Positions 8,682 to 17,692 of a DNA stretch of 64,000 bases are shown here, piece after piece. How positions within the stretch are numbered: the stretch's first letter is position 1; the number at the start of each line of letters is the position of its first letter. The notes below the pieces were generated by a model. The model saw only the letters and a program-made list of their open reading frames with translations, was not told the DNA's origin and did not search any database. A program made the translations under genes and the position numbers. The stretch spans positions 4,836,001 to 4,900,000 of the forward strand of contig OZ220737.1 in the NCBI GenBank assembly GCA_965116935.1. The letters are read 5' to 3'. This DNA is from VXYL01 sp965116935. Lineage in GTDB: Bacteria; Pseudomonadota; Gammaproteobacteria; Pseudomonadales; Azotimanducaceae.

Positions 8682-10640
8682 TTATGCGCGGAGAGCGTTG
8701 ACGGGAGTGCGGCGAACGTCGTTCATGGCAGCCACGCGTCGCAGGCGTTCGACGGCGGCGGCAACCGTGGCCATGTCGGGCGCCAGCACCGTGAGGCGGA
8801 TGATGGCGGTAGCGTGTTGGCGGTCTGCCTCCGCGTTGACGCTGGTGACCGGCACCGATAGTTCCGCCAACGCCGCCATGACGTCGAGCATGAGGCCGTT
8901 GCGGTCTTGCGCTGTCAGCGTGAGGTCGTGCAGCGTGCCGGTGCCGGCGTCCGGTTCGTCTGGCTGGCTCGCGTCCTGACCGTTCTCCAGCGCCAGCATG
9001 TCGTGCACGAGGTCCACCACCAACTGGTCGCCAACGCCCACCGCCAGCGACAGCGCATTCACCGAGTCGTAGCCTGCGGAGCCCGCCAGGCGTTCGAGAT
9101 CCGCCGGCAGTCCCAGCCGTTCCAGCGTCTCGTGCAAGAGCGCCTCGCCAGCGCGGATGTTGGATTCCGCCAACTGGGCCCGGAACCAAGCCTGGATCTT
9201 CGAGCGTGCCCGCGCCGTGGTGACATAGCCGAGGCTTGGGTTCAGCCACTCTCGCTTGGGCGCCTCGGCTTCGCTGGTTTGGACGTCCACCGACTGCCCC
9301 GTGCGCAGCGGCACGTTGAGCGGCGTGGGCTTGCCGTCCACCAACGCGCCGGAGCAGCAGAGGCCCACGTCGGTGTGGATACGGAACGCGAAGTCGAGCG
9401 CCGTCGCGCCGACGCTCAAGTCCACGACGTGCCCCTGCGGCGTGGTAACGAAGGTTCTTTCCGGGCTCTCCGCTCCGTCCGCGGCGCGACCGCCGCCCTG
9501 TGCCGCACCGTTCAGTTCGTCGTGCCAGTCGAGCACGCTGCGCAGCCAGTTGGCCTTGTCCGCCTCGCCTTCGTCGTGGCCCTTGTAAGCCCAGTGCGCG
9601 CAAACGCCGAGTTCCGCCTCCTCGTGCATCTCGTGAGTGCGAATCTGCACCTCCAGCATCCGCCCCATGGGGCCGATGACGGCGGTGTGGATGGAGCGGT
9701 AGCCGTTTTCCTTGGGGTTGGTGATGTAGTCGTCGAACTCGTTGCGGATGTGCGGCCACTGGGTGTGCACGACGCCGAGCACGTTGTAGCAAGCCTCCAC
9801 ATCGTCGACGAGCACGCGCAGCGCTTGCACGTCGTGGACCGAGGCGAAGCCGATTCCCTTGCGTCGCATCTTCTGCCAGATGCTGTAGATGTGCTTGGCG
9901 CGACCATGCACCTCGGCGTGTACGCCCTTGGCTTCCAGCCGGAACGCCAAGTCCTGACGCACTGCCTCGACATGGCGCTCGCGTTCCGCGCGTCGCCCCA
10001 CCAAGAGCGAGGCGATCTTCGAATACTCGGCGGGGAAGAGGTAGCGGAAGGCGAGGTCTTCGATCGCCCACTTGAGTTGGCCGATGCCCAGGCGACCCGC
10101 CAACGGCGCGAAGAAGACCAGTCCTTCCCGCGCCGCCCGCCGCTGCGCGTCGGCGGATTCATGCTTTGCCTGGCCGAGCGCCACTACTCGTTCGGCGAGC
10201 TTTATCACCGCCACCCTCGGGTCGTCGATCAAGGAGATCAACATGCTGCGAACGTTGCCGGCCTGGGTCTTGCGCTCGCTGGAAAGCAAAGGCGAGTCGG
10301 CAAAGGCGAGCACGTCGGTGGCGGAGAGGCGCTGCACCGCATCGATCAGTGCCGCCGTGTCCGGTTCGAGACAAGGAAGCTCGCCCCCGCGAAGTTCCCC
10401 CCGGGTCACGGCGAAGTACGCCATTCCGGCCATCACCGATGGCGCGTCCATGCGCAGACCCAAAAGGAGCTCCGCGAGTTCGAGACCCAAGGCGCGCGCC
10501 TCGGGTTCCGTCACCGCCGCGAACGTCTCGCCCACCCGGCCCCTCGCGTTCGGCGGCAGGCGCACGATGGCGTCGAGCCACGCATCCATTACGGGCTCGC
10601 CGTCGGCGTTGCGCGGCAGGGTCTTACGCAGCCAGACCAC
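8682..10640 (-). CDS. relA: RelA-type (p)ppGpp synthetase
   Basis: This 652-residue protein is a long RelA/SpoT homologue. Its N-terminal hydrolase-like region (about 60-180) lacks the HD metal motif. The synthetase domain follows (RAKHIYSIWQKMRRKGI at about 247-263; NPKENGYRSIHT at about 308-319). It contains EFDD at 301-304, the EXDD signature of monofunctional synthetases, rather than the RXKD of bifunctional enzymes. A TGS domain (about 395-455) and a C-terminal ACT domain (about 575-650) complete the ribosome-sensing half. It is therefore predicted to make (p)ppGpp on amino-acid starvation but not degrade it. The start is GTG. It lies 27 bases after recO. Confidence 0.95.
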   Translation of the reverse strand: MVWLRKTLPRNADGEPVMDAWLDAIVRLPPNARGRVGETFAAVTEPEARALGLELAELLLGLRMDAPSVMAGMAYFAVTRGELRGGELPCLEPDTAALIDAVQRLSATDVLAFADSPLLSSERKTQAGNVRSMLISLIDDPRVAVIKLAERVVALGQAKHESADAQRRAAREGLVFFAPLAGRLGIGQLKWAIEDLAFRYLFPAEYSKIASLLVGRRAERERHVEAVRQDLAFRLEAKGVHAEVHGRAKHIYSIWQKMRRKGIGFASVHDVQALRVLVDDVEACYNVLGVVHTQWPHIRNEFDDYITNPKENGYRSIHTAVIGPMGRMLEVQIRTHEMHEEAELGVCAHWAYKGHDEGEADKANWLRSVLDWHDELNGAAQGGGRAADGAESPERTFVTTPQGHVVDLSVGATALDFAFRIHTDVGLCCSGALVDGKPTPLNVPLRTGQSVDVQTSEAEAPKREWLNPSLGYVTTARARSKIQAWFRAQLAESNIRAGEALLHETLERLGLPADLERLAGSAGYDSVNALSLAVGVGDQLVVDLVHDMLALENGQDASQPDEPDAGTGTLHDLTLTAQDRNGLMLDVMAALAELSVPVTSVNAEADRQHATAIIRLTVLAPDMATVAAAVERLRRVAAMNDVRRTPVNALRA

Positions 10641-10667
10641 GGTGTTCTCTCGGTGGGTGCAGGAGGA

Positions 10668-11393
10668 TCATTGCGGGGGACGATGATACGCCTGCCGGAT
10701 GAGTTGGCGCGTCCGCAAAGGGGTTGCGCCGAGGTGCGGATGCAGGGCTTGGCGAAACAGTCGCTTGGCGAGTTTGCGCACCTCGGGACGGCTGTAGTCG
10801 TCCGTGGCGATGGCCATGATGTCCGCCCCCTTGCCGACCACAGTTCGGCGCTCCGCGTCGTCCTTGTCGCCGCGCAAGGCGCGGAATCCCTCGCCGTCGA
10901 AACGGTAGAGGAGGTCGGCTTGCAGCGGCTCGCCCCGTTCCGCCTCGACGTCGAGCGGGATCGCGTAGCCGATCTCCTCCAAAAGCCGCCGTTCGAACGA
11001 GCGCAACGCCGCCTCCATGTCGCCAGCAGAGGCAAGGAGGCTTAAGGCCGCATCGTATTGCTCGAACAGGGTCGGCGCGGGATCCTCGTGGCGCAGCGTG
11101 CGCGTCAAGAGTTCGTTCAGGTAGAGGCCGGCGTAGAGCCGCTCCCCCACCAGCACGCGCGAGTGCACGGGCTCGGTGTCGGTGACCGTTACCAGTTGGC
11201 CGCGTCCGCGCCAGCCAATGGAAAGCAGGTCAAACGGCTCCGCTCGGCGGTTCCTGCCGCGTCCCCGCACGCCGCGCACCACGGCAGCGATGCGGCCAAA
11301 GTCCCGCGTCAGGTATTCGACGATCGCGCTGGTCTCGCGATAGGCGCGCCGATGCAGGACAAAGGCCGGCTGATGTTGGGCGGGAGCCACCAT
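10668..11393 (-). CDS. recO: DNA repair protein RecO
   Basis: RecO promotes RecA loading in the RecFOR recombinational repair pathway. The 241-residue protein starts at the ATG ending at 11393 and opens with the typical OB-fold segment (AFVLHRRAYRETSAIVEYLT), then a basic patch (RGVRGRGRNRRAEPF), and the helical domain with LYAGLYLNELLTRTLRHEDP. The size is normal. It lies at the end of the lepA-rnc-era-recO group, but a 306-base repeat-filled gap separates it from era. Confidence 0.95.
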   Translation of the reverse strand: MVAPAQHQPAFVLHRRAYRETSAIVEYLTRDFGRIAAVVRGVRGRGRNRRAEPFDLLSIGWRGRGQLVTVTDTEPVHSRVLVGERLYAGLYLNELLTRTLRHEDPAPTLFEQYDAALSLLASAGDMEAALRSFERRLLEEIGYAIPLDVEAERGEPLQADLLYRFDGEGFRALRGDKDDAERRTVVGKGADIMAIATDDYSRPEVRKLAKRLFRQALHPHLGATPLRTRQLIRQAYHRPPQ

Positions 11394-11430
11394 GCGAGAA
11401 GCGTAGCAGGCACCCAGGCAACAGCCCCTG

Positions 11431-11660
11431 CCATGCGAGGGCCTCTCTGGAGGGAGGGCGTCCCCGCCCTCCAAAACGTGCCGAAGGCGCGCAAGCAGCG
11501 TCGCCGGCCAGGGTCACCGCAAGCAAGCGTTCCAGACAACACCAACAAAGCGCCAGCCTTGAACAACGCCACCTACAAACCAGCCTCTCTTCGCAGGCAC
11601 GCGCATGCCTTGACGTGCCTGCGGCACGATGGAGGGCGGGACGCCCTCCATCCGAAGGCC
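11431..11660 (+). repeat. Family C repeat element, copy 1 (about 230 bases)
   Basis: Two GC-rich palindromes (11449-11472 and 11631-11649; GGAGGG then GCGTC or GGACG then CCCTCC) in inverted orientation flank a core of about 160 bases. The core contains GCAAGCAAGCGTTCCAGACA near 11520 and recurs at 26821-26930 and, on the opposite strand, at 38145-38250 and 38330-38423. The arms begin GGAG, as in REP elements. The copy fills the recO-era gap. It has no coding capacity. Confidence 0.8.
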
Positions 11661-11699
11661 CGTCCATCGTCAGGATATTGCCCCATCCCAGCCCGTCCC

Positions 11700-12587
11700 C
11701 TATCGATAGCCGAAACGGCGCAGCGCCTCGCCGCTGTTGGTCCAGCCCGGTGCCACCTTTACCCACAGCCGCAGCATGACGTCGCAGCCGAGCAGGAACT
11801 CGATGTCGCGACGGGCGTCCTCGCCGATGGACTTCATCCGCGCGCCGCCGCGGCCGATGACGATGCCCTTCTGCGACTCTCGCTCGACGTGGATCACCGC
11901 GTCGATGTGCGTCGCCTTCGCACCCTCGGGACGCCACAGCCGCTCCACCACCACTGCGGCCCGGTGTGGCAGTTCGTCGCCGAGCCGGCGCATGAGCTTC
12001 TCGCGCACGATCTCGGCGACGAGAAACTCGGTGGGGCGGTCGGTCACCTGCTCGGCCGGAAAGAGGTGGGGGCCCTCCGGCATGCGCCGGCTGATTTCGC
12101 CGAGAAGATCGTCGAGGCCCCGGTTTCGCAGCGCCGAGATGGGCACGAACTCCTCCACGGCGTCGAAGCCTCGGGCCTCGTCGATCAGGGGCAGCAATCG
12201 CTGCTGCTGTTTCAGGCGGTCGATCTTGTTGATGGCACAGAGGGTCCTCACGCCCGCGGTCGATGCGCGCCGGAGCACCGCGCGGTCGTCGTCCGTGAGC
12301 CCTGCGGCCTCGATCACCACCACTGCCAGGTCCACATCCCTCAAGGCGCCAAAGGCCTCGGAAATCATGAAGCGATTGATGGCGCGGGGGCGCACGGCGT
12401 GGATTCCGGGCGTGTCCACGAAGGCGATCTGCAAATCCCCCTCCGTGAGGACGCCGAGCACCGCGTCGCGGGTGGTCTGCGGCTTGCGCGAGGTGATGGA
12501 GAGCTTGCGGCCGAGCAGGTGGTTGAGCAGCGTGGACTTGCCGACGTTGGGACGCCCGACGATGGCGACGTGTCCGTATCGCGTCAC
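11700..12587 (-). CDS. era: GTPase Era
   Basis: Era is an essential GTPase that binds 16S rRNA in 30S subunit maturation. From the GTG at 12587, which overlaps the rnc stop as GTGA, the protein is 295 residues, the usual length. The GTPase motifs are GRPNVGKST (G1, about 10-18), DTPGI (G3) and NKID (G4). The C-terminal KH domain is visible around VIGRGGARMKSIGEDA (about 232-247). The overlap with rnc indicates translational coupling. Confidence 0.96.
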   Translation of the reverse strand: MTRYGHVAIVGRPNVGKSTLLNHLLGRKLSITSRKPQTTRDAVLGVLTEGDLQIAFVDTPGIHAVRPRAINRFMISEAFGALRDVDLAVVVIEAAGLTDDDRAVLRRASTAGVRTLCAINKIDRLKQQQRLLPLIDEARGFDAVEEFVPISALRNRGLDDLLGEISRRMPEGPHLFPAEQVTDRPTEFLVAEIVREKLMRRLGDELPHRAAVVVERLWRPEGAKATHIDAVIHVERESQKGIVIGRGGARMKSIGEDARRDIEFLLGCDVMLRLWVKVAPGWTNSGEALRRFGYR

Positions 12588-13270
12588 TGCGACTCGCCGA
12601 TCGCTTCCACGAGCCTGGCCGCGGCTTCCTTCTCTGCCTCCCGCCTGGTGCGACCTTCGCCTCGGGCGGCGAGTTCCGGCACCGCTACCGCGCATTCCAC
12701 CTCGAAGATCGGTTCGTGGTCGCCACCTCGCTGCGCCACCACGCGATAGCTCGGCAGGGCAAGACCACGCCCCTGCATGTGTTCTTGCAGGCGGGTCTTG
12801 GGGTCCTTGAGGTCCGCATGCGACACACGCAGCAGCCGGGCACAGAAGAGGCGGTCCACGACCCGTCCGGCCGCATCCGTGCCGCCGTCGCAAGCCACCG
12901 CGCCGATCACGGCTTCGAGGGCGTTGGCAAGCACCGATGCACGCTGCCGAGCGCTATCGCCGCCACCCAGGCGCAGGAAATCGCCGAGACCGATCTCGCG
13001 CGCCACCTCGGCGAGTGCATCGCGCTGCACGACGTGGGCACGCATGAGGGTGAGCCGGTCCTCGCGCTCGTCCGAGGCGTCGTACAGTCGCTGCGCCACG
13101 ATGTGACCGAGCACTGCATCCCCCAGGAACTCCAGCCTTTCGTTGTGCTCGGCGCTGAAACTCCGATGTGTGAGTGCGGTTTCGAGCAGGCTGTGGTCGG
13201 CAAAGGCGTGACCGATGCGGCGCTCCAGGCGACCCAGCTCCGTTCTCGCTCGGAGCGCAAGTCGCGTCAC
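12584..13270 (-). CDS. rnc: Ribonuclease III
   Basis: RNase III cleaves double-stranded RNA in rRNA maturation and mRNA control. The GTG at 13270, which overlaps the lepA stop as GTGA, gives 228 residues, the standard size. The catalytic signature NERLEFLGDAVLG (about 39-51) contains the expected acidic residues, and a second conserved acidic cluster follows at NALEAVIGAV. The C-terminal dsRNA-binding domain (about 155-225) ends with RREAEKEAAARLVEAI. In E. coli lepB lies between lepA and rnc. Here the two overlap directly. Confidence 0.96.
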   Translation of the reverse strand: MTRLALRARTELGRLERRIGHAFADHSLLETALTHRSFSAEHNERLEFLGDAVLGHIVAQRLYDASDEREDRLTLMRAHVVQRDALAEVAREIGLGDFLRLGGGDSARQRASVLANALEAVIGAVACDGGTDAAGRVVDRLFCARLLRVSHADLKDPKTRLQEHMQGRGLALPSYRVVAQRGGDHEPIFEVECAVAVPELAARGEGRTRREAEKEAAARLVEAIGESQ

Positions 13271-15060
13271 AGCCGACACACGGCCAGAAAGGCCTCCTGC
13301 GGAATTTCGACCCGGCCCACCTGCTTCATGCGCTTCTTGCCGGCCTTCTGTTTCTCTAAGAGCTTGCGCTTGCGCGTGACATCGCCGCCATAGCACTTCG
13401 CCGTGACGTTCTTGCGCAGCGCCTTGACGGTCTGCCGGGCGATGATCTGGCCGCCGATGGCGGCTTGGATGGCAACATCAAACATCTGCCGGGGCACCAC
13501 CTCCTTCATCGCCCGGACAAGGTCGCGACCGCGCAACTGCGCCTCGGCGCGATGCACGATTAGCGCCAGTGCATCGACCCGGTCGCCGTTGATGAGAATG
13601 TCGAGGCGCACGAGCGGGGCCGGCTCGAAGCGATCGAAGGAGTAGTCGAGGGAGGCGAAGCCGCGACTGACCGACTTCAGTCGGTCGAAGAAGTCGATCA
13701 CCACTTCCGCCATCGGGATGTGGTAGTCGATAGACACTTGCGAGCCCGAGAACTGCATCCCTTTCTGGACGCCCCGGCGCTCTTCGCAGAGGCCAATGAC
13801 GTTGCCGACGTATTCCTTCGGCACGAGGATGTTCACCGCGGCCACTGGCTCGCGCATCTCGGCGATGTTGCCGGGGTCGGGCAACTGCGACGGATTCTCG
13901 ACGCGCAACGTGCGTCCGTCGCCAGTCACCACCTCGTGCACCACTGTCGGCGCAGAGGTAACAAGGTCGAGTCCATACTCCCGCTCGAGCCGCTGCTGCA
14001 CGATCTCCATGTGCAACAGGCCCAGGAACCCACAGCGAAAGCCGAAGCCGAGCGCGTCCGATGTTTCCGGCTCATAGAAGAGCGACGCGTCGTTGAGCGA
14101 GAGCTTGCCAAGCGCTTCGCGGAAACTCTCGAAATCGTCGGAATCGACCGGGAACATGCCGGCATAGACCTGCGGCTTCACCGCCGCAAAGCCAGGCACG
14201 GCAGCGATGTCCGGGGTGGATGCCGCGACGATGGTGTCGCCCACCGGCGCACCGCGAATGTCCTTGATGCCGGCCACCAAATAGCCCACGTCCCCGGCCT
14301 CGAGAGCGTCGCGGCGCTGGCGCTTGGGCGTGAAGACGCCGAGCTGGTCGACCACGTGCGCCTTGCCCACCGTTTTCGTCACCACGCGCTCGCCGAGGCG
14401 CACCCGACCGTCGAGCACGCGCACCAGCGAGACGATGCCGAGATAGTTGTCGAACCAGGAGTCGACGATGAGCGCCTTGAGTGGCGCGTCCGGGTCTCCC
14501 GTCGGCGCCGGCACGCCGGCGACGATGTACTCGAGCAGTTCCTCGACTCCCTGGCCGGTCTTGGCGCTCACCGCGATGGCGTCATCGCCCGGCAGGCCAA
14601 TGATGTCGTCGATCTCCCGCTTCACCCGTTCCGGATCGGCCTGGGGAAGGTCGATCTTGTTCAGCACCGGCAGCACTTCGAGCCCTTGGCCGATGGCGGT
14701 ATAGCAATTCGCCACCGATTGCGCTTCCACCCCCTGCGCCGCATCCACCACCAACAGCGCACCCTCGCACGCCGCCAGCGAGCGCGAAACTTCGTAGCTG
14801 AAGTCGATGTGGCCAGGGGTGTCGATGAAGTTGAGCCGGTAGGTGCGACCGTCGCGGGCCGCATAGTCGAGGGTAACGCTCTGCGCCTTGATGGTGATGC
14901 CCCGCTCGCGCTCCAGATCCATGGAGTCGAGCACTTGTTCCGCCATCTCGCGATCGGAAAGGCCGCCACAGCGCTGGATCAGGCGATCCGACAGCGTGGA
15001 CTTGCCGTGATCGATGTGGGCGATGATGGAGAAGTTGCGAACAGACTCGGCTTGCGTCAT
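13267..15060 (-). CDS. lepA: Elongation factor 4 (LepA)
   Basis: LepA is a ribosome-associated GTPase that back-translocates or rescues stalled ribosomes. The 597-residue protein has the GTPase motifs AHIDHGKST (about 13-21), DTPGHIDF (about 80-87) and NKIDLPQADP (about 134-143), the EF-G-like domains, and the LepA-specific C-terminal domain (CYGGDVTRKRKLLEKQKAGK near the end). Length and order are normal. It is the first gene of the lepA-rnc-era run. Confidence 0.98.
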   Translation of the reverse strand: MTQAESVRNFSIIAHIDHGKSTLSDRLIQRCGGLSDREMAEQVLDSMDLERERGITIKAQSVTLDYAARDGRTYRLNFIDTPGHIDFSYEVSRSLAACEGALLVVDAAQGVEAQSVANCYTAIGQGLEVLPVLNKIDLPQADPERVKREIDDIIGLPGDDAIAVSAKTGQGVEELLEYIVAGVPAPTGDPDAPLKALIVDSWFDNYLGIVSLVRVLDGRVRLGERVVTKTVGKAHVVDQLGVFTPKRQRRDALEAGDVGYLVAGIKDIRGAPVGDTIVAASTPDIAAVPGFAAVKPQVYAGMFPVDSDDFESFREALGKLSLNDASLFYEPETSDALGFGFRCGFLGLLHMEIVQQRLEREYGLDLVTSAPTVVHEVVTGDGRTLRVENPSQLPDPGNIAEMREPVAAVNILVPKEYVGNVIGLCEERRGVQKGMQFSGSQVSIDYHIPMAEVVIDFFDRLKSVSRGFASLDYSFDRFEPAPLVRLDILINGDRVDALALIVHRAEAQLRGRDLVRAMKEVVPRQMFDVAIQAAIGGQIIARQTVKALRKNVTAKCYGGDVTRKRKLLEKQKAGKKRMKQVGRVEIPQEAFLAVCRL

Positions 15061-15069
15061 CGCTCAGGA

Positions 15070-15453
15070 TTATAGCTGCCGCAGCATGGTCGCTGCCGGT
15101 GCGGGGGAGCGACGAGCAAAGCCCGCGGTCAAGGCGAGTCCGACGACAAGGGCAGCAATCAGCCATCCCTCCGAGAGGTCGAACGCCGCCACGCCCAGCA
15201 TCCCAACGGCCACCATCCCGAGCGGCAGGCCGAAGACCAAGCCACTCGCCCGAGCGAAGCCTGCACAGGTCGCCTCCACCTCGACGCGGGCACCGACAGC
15301 CGCATGGCCAGGCACATCGATAGCGACCCGTGGCGAGCGGAACCCGACGCCGCAACGGCCGCTGCAACCAGCACAGGTGGCGTCGTCTAGCCGCACGCGG
15401 CACATGCCGGCGGCGGACTCCTCGACGATGCCGGTGCGGATCAAGCCATTCAT
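15070..15453 (-). CDS. rseC: RseC/SoxR-reducing system family protein
   Basis: This 127-residue inner-membrane protein of the RseC/MucC family has a cysteine-rich N-terminal part (DDATCAGCSGRCG at about 23-35) followed by two hydrophobic segments (about 70-90 and 96-112). Family members affect sigma-E activity and SoxR reduction. It is the last gene of the rpoE group, 57 bases after rseB. lepA begins 9 bases after its stop, so the cell-envelope stress and translation genes may share a transcript. Confidence 0.88.
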   Translation of the reverse strand: MNGLIRTGIVEESAAGMCRVRLDDATCAGCSGRCGVGFRSPRVAIDVPGHAAVGARVEVEATCAGFARASGLVFGLPLGMVAVGMLGVAAFDLSEGWLIAALVVGLALTAGFARRSPAPAATMLRQL

Positions 15454-15510
15454 GTGCCGCTTCCCTTAAGTCTAGGTGCGACGGCGCCCTCAATCGGCGT
15501 CACACCGCCC

Positions 15511-16494
15511 TCACTTGCCCCTGTTCTTTTCCTCAGGCGCATAGTGAATGCCTTCGGCGATGCGTCGCGCCGTTGCCGCCGGCACTTCTCCCACCACGGT
15601 CACCAGATGACTGCGGCGCTCCGGTCCCCGGGCGAGGCGGGTGTGCAGGGAGGTTGCTCCGCGCCGGGTTGTGGCCGCCGCCGGCGCCCTTGCCGGCGCC
15701 GCCTCGACGAACACCGAGAAGGTGGCAATGCCATCGCTGAACAGGAGCGTGCTCACTTGGCGGCTGGCGGTGTCGACACGGCCACGGCCGTCGGTCATGC
15801 GAAAGCCGGAAGGTACCCAGCGGGCACGCCATGCCGGGGGTGCGAGCGGGCCACCTGACGCCGGCGGGACGCGACTGGTGACGAGGCCCACCGCACTTGG
15901 ACTCGCGTCTGCGGCGGCCACTTGGTCGCCTGTACGCAACGACGTGAACTGGAACACCTCGAGCCGGCGCCCTGCCTGATCGTGCAGTTCCGAGCGCAGC
16001 AGCAGCGCCGTGTCTTGGTCCAGCCAAACCCGGTAGCCGTAGCGATTCTCGTCGCGCGGCGTGATCGCGAGACGAACGGCGGTGCGTCCGGCAACGCGGT
16101 CCTGGCCCTTGAGGCGCACGTCGTAGTGCTCGCCGAGCCCTTGCAGTCGCGGCGAGAAGGCGCGGGCATAGGGACCGTCCGGAAGCTGGTCGATGACGGC
16201 GTGCAGTTCATCGCCCGCCTCGGCGATGCAGGAGACATCGTCGCCGACGCGGATGATCTCACGGCGAGCGCCGTCGAGATACACGAGCCGTTCGTGCTCG
16301 ACGCCATCGACGACCTTGTGGACGATGCGAAAGGCGCTGAGTTCGCCGTCGAGGTAACTGAACACGCCATCGTAGTCGGCCGTGCGAAACGCCTGGTCCA
16401 TGCGCTGCAGCCAGTCCTCGGGCATGGCAGCGCCCACGCCCAGCGCAAGGGCGGTACTCGCCACAGCAAGAGAAGCACGAACGCGGCGCATCAT
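15511..16494 (-). CDS. rseB: Sigma-E regulator RseB/MucB
   Basis: RseB is a periplasmic protein that binds RseA and protects it from DegS until mislocalised lipopolysaccharide or outer-membrane signals release it. The 327-residue product has a signal peptide (ASLAVASTALALGVGAA), the N-terminal LolA-like domain (about 25-190) and a smaller C-terminal domain (about 210-320). The start overlaps the rseA stop by ATGA. A proline- and alanine-rich linker (APARAPAAATT) is near the C-terminus. Confidence 0.93.
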   Translation of the reverse strand: MMRRVRASLAVASTALALGVGAAMPEDWLQRMDQAFRTADYDGVFSYLDGELSAFRIVHKVVDGVEHERLVYLDGARREIIRVGDDVSCIAEAGDELHAVIDQLPDGPYARAFSPRLQGLGEHYDVRLKGQDRVAGRTAVRLAITPRDENRYGYRVWLDQDTALLLRSELHDQAGRRLEVFQFTSLRTGDQVAAADASPSAVGLVTSRVPPASGGPLAPPAWRARWVPSGFRMTDGRGRVDTASRQVSTLLFSDGIATFSVFVEAAPARAPAAATTRRGATSLHTRLARGPERRSHLVTVVGEVPAATARRIAEGIHYAPEEKNRGK

Positions 16495-17072
16495 TCGTCC
16501 ACCGACTCCGCAGTTGGTGCATCGCCGAGCACCCGCGCCAGCGGAATGCCGACGGTGCCGGCAGCGGCGTTGTAGCGGGCGTGTTGGAGCATGTACGCAT
16601 TCATGCGGCGGCGGTCGATGGGCGCGAGCTCAACTTCCGCCAGCGACGGCTGGAGGTCTGTCGCTGCCCTTGCAGTCGGAGCGGCTGCCGGCGACGCTTC
16701 GCTGTCAGCGACGAGGTTCGCCGGCTCCTCCTCCTGCATGAGGCCGGCGACCAGCACCACCGTCAAGGCAGCCAGCACCGCCACCACCGCGGCCACCGAC
16801 GGCCCCAGTCGCAGTCGCGGCCGGCGGCTCGGCTTGGCAACACGACGCCCAAGTCTCATTCCGAGCGGAGTCGATGCCGAGGGAGTTGCCGACGTGGTCA
16901 GCGCCCCGCGCATCACCGCACTCGCGAAATGCATGCGCTCCCACTTGGCACGCAGCACGTCGTCCCCGGCGGCGGCGTCCAGGGCGCCGTGGAGTTCGTC
17001 GGCCGTGGCCTCGCCGTCCATGGCCGCCGAGAGCGTCTCCTGCACGCCATCTGAAGTGCTTGCCTGGATCAC
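16491..17072 (-). CDS. rseA: Anti-sigma-E factor RseA
   Basis: RseA is the membrane-spanning anti-sigma factor for RpoE. The 193-residue protein has the RseA N-terminal sigma-binding domain (VQETLSAAMDGEATADELHG, then RAKWERMHFASAVMRG at about 41-56), one transmembrane helix (about 92-112, VAAVVAVLAALTVVLVAG) and a periplasmic region that RseB and DegS would contact. It overlaps both neighbours by 4 bases (rpoE upstream, rseB downstream), as expected of a coupled sigma/anti-sigma operon. Confidence 0.93.
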   Translation of the reverse strand: MIQASTSDGVQETLSAAMDGEATADELHGALDAAAGDDVLRAKWERMHFASAVMRGALTTSATPSASTPLGMRLGRRVAKPSRRPRLRLGPSVAAVVAVLAALTVVLVAGLMQEEEPANLVADSEASPAAAPTARAATDLQPSLAEVELAPIDRRRMNAYMLQHARYNAAAGTVGIPLARVLGDAPTAESVDE

Positions 17073-17692
17073 CGGAACCTCCCCGTCCTCCTGCTGCTGG
17101 CGTTAGCCGCGATCACCGGGCGAATCGCCGCATCGATGGCTTCCCGAGCGCGGAAGATGCGGGAACGCACCGTACCCACCGGACACTCCATGATTGCCGC
17201 GATTTCACCATAGGTTAGACCATCGAACTCGCGCAGAGTTACCGCAACGCGCAGATCTTCCGGCAGATCGGCGAGCGCAGCGGCGATGACGCGTTCGAGT
17301 TCGTCGCGCCGCAAGAGGCTCTCCGGGTCGGCACCGTCCTGCAGCGACTCGATGTTCGGCGAGTCCGTGCCTTCCGGATCGAGTTCCACCGGCGCCGGCC
17401 GCCGCATCCGGGTGGCGTTGAAGTTCTTCGCCGTGTTGACGGCGATTCGATAGAGCCACGTGTAGAAGGCGCTTTCGCCGCGAAAGCGCGGCAGCGCCCG
17501 AAACGCCTTGATGAAGGCCTCCTGCACCACATCCTCGACATCCTCCTTCGTCGCGACGAAACGCGCCACGAGCGCGTGGATGCGATGGCGGTGGCGGCGG
17601 TACAGCAGGTCGAAGGCCATGCCGTCGCCACCCTGGACACGTCGCACCAACTCGGCGTCGGTGTCGGCGCCCCGACCTTGCCTAGCCCGCAT
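17069..17692 (-). CDS. rpoE: RNA polymerase sigma-E factor
   Basis: RpoE directs transcription of envelope-stress genes. Region 2 is clear (DVEDVVQEAFIKAFRALPRF, then SAFYTWLYRIAVNTAKN) and region 4 ends with GLTYGEIAAIMECPVGTVRS. From DTDAELVRRVQGGD onward it aligns with E. coli RpoE near the latter's residue 5. The first nine codons (MRARQGRGA) have no counterpart. The ATG ending at 17692 and the next two codons lie in the terminal inverted repeat of a MITE, so the element seems to have replaced the native start. No other ATG lies upstream of region 2. Confidence 0.93.
   Translation of the reverse strand: MRARQGRGADTDAELVRRVQGGDGMAFDLLYRRHRHRIHALVARFVATKEDVEDVVQEAFIKAFRALPRFRGESAFYTWLYRIAVNTAKNFNATRMRRPAPVELDPEGTDSPNIESLQDGADPESLLRRDELERVIAAALADLPEDLRVAVTLREFDGLTYGEIAAIMECPVGTVRSRIFRAREAIDAAIRPVIAANASSRRTGRFR

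Noticed and set aside
11431..11660. CRISPR array made of the palindromic repeats
   Set aside because: Repeats are few, widely spaced and scattered over the window, with no regular spacers or cas genes.
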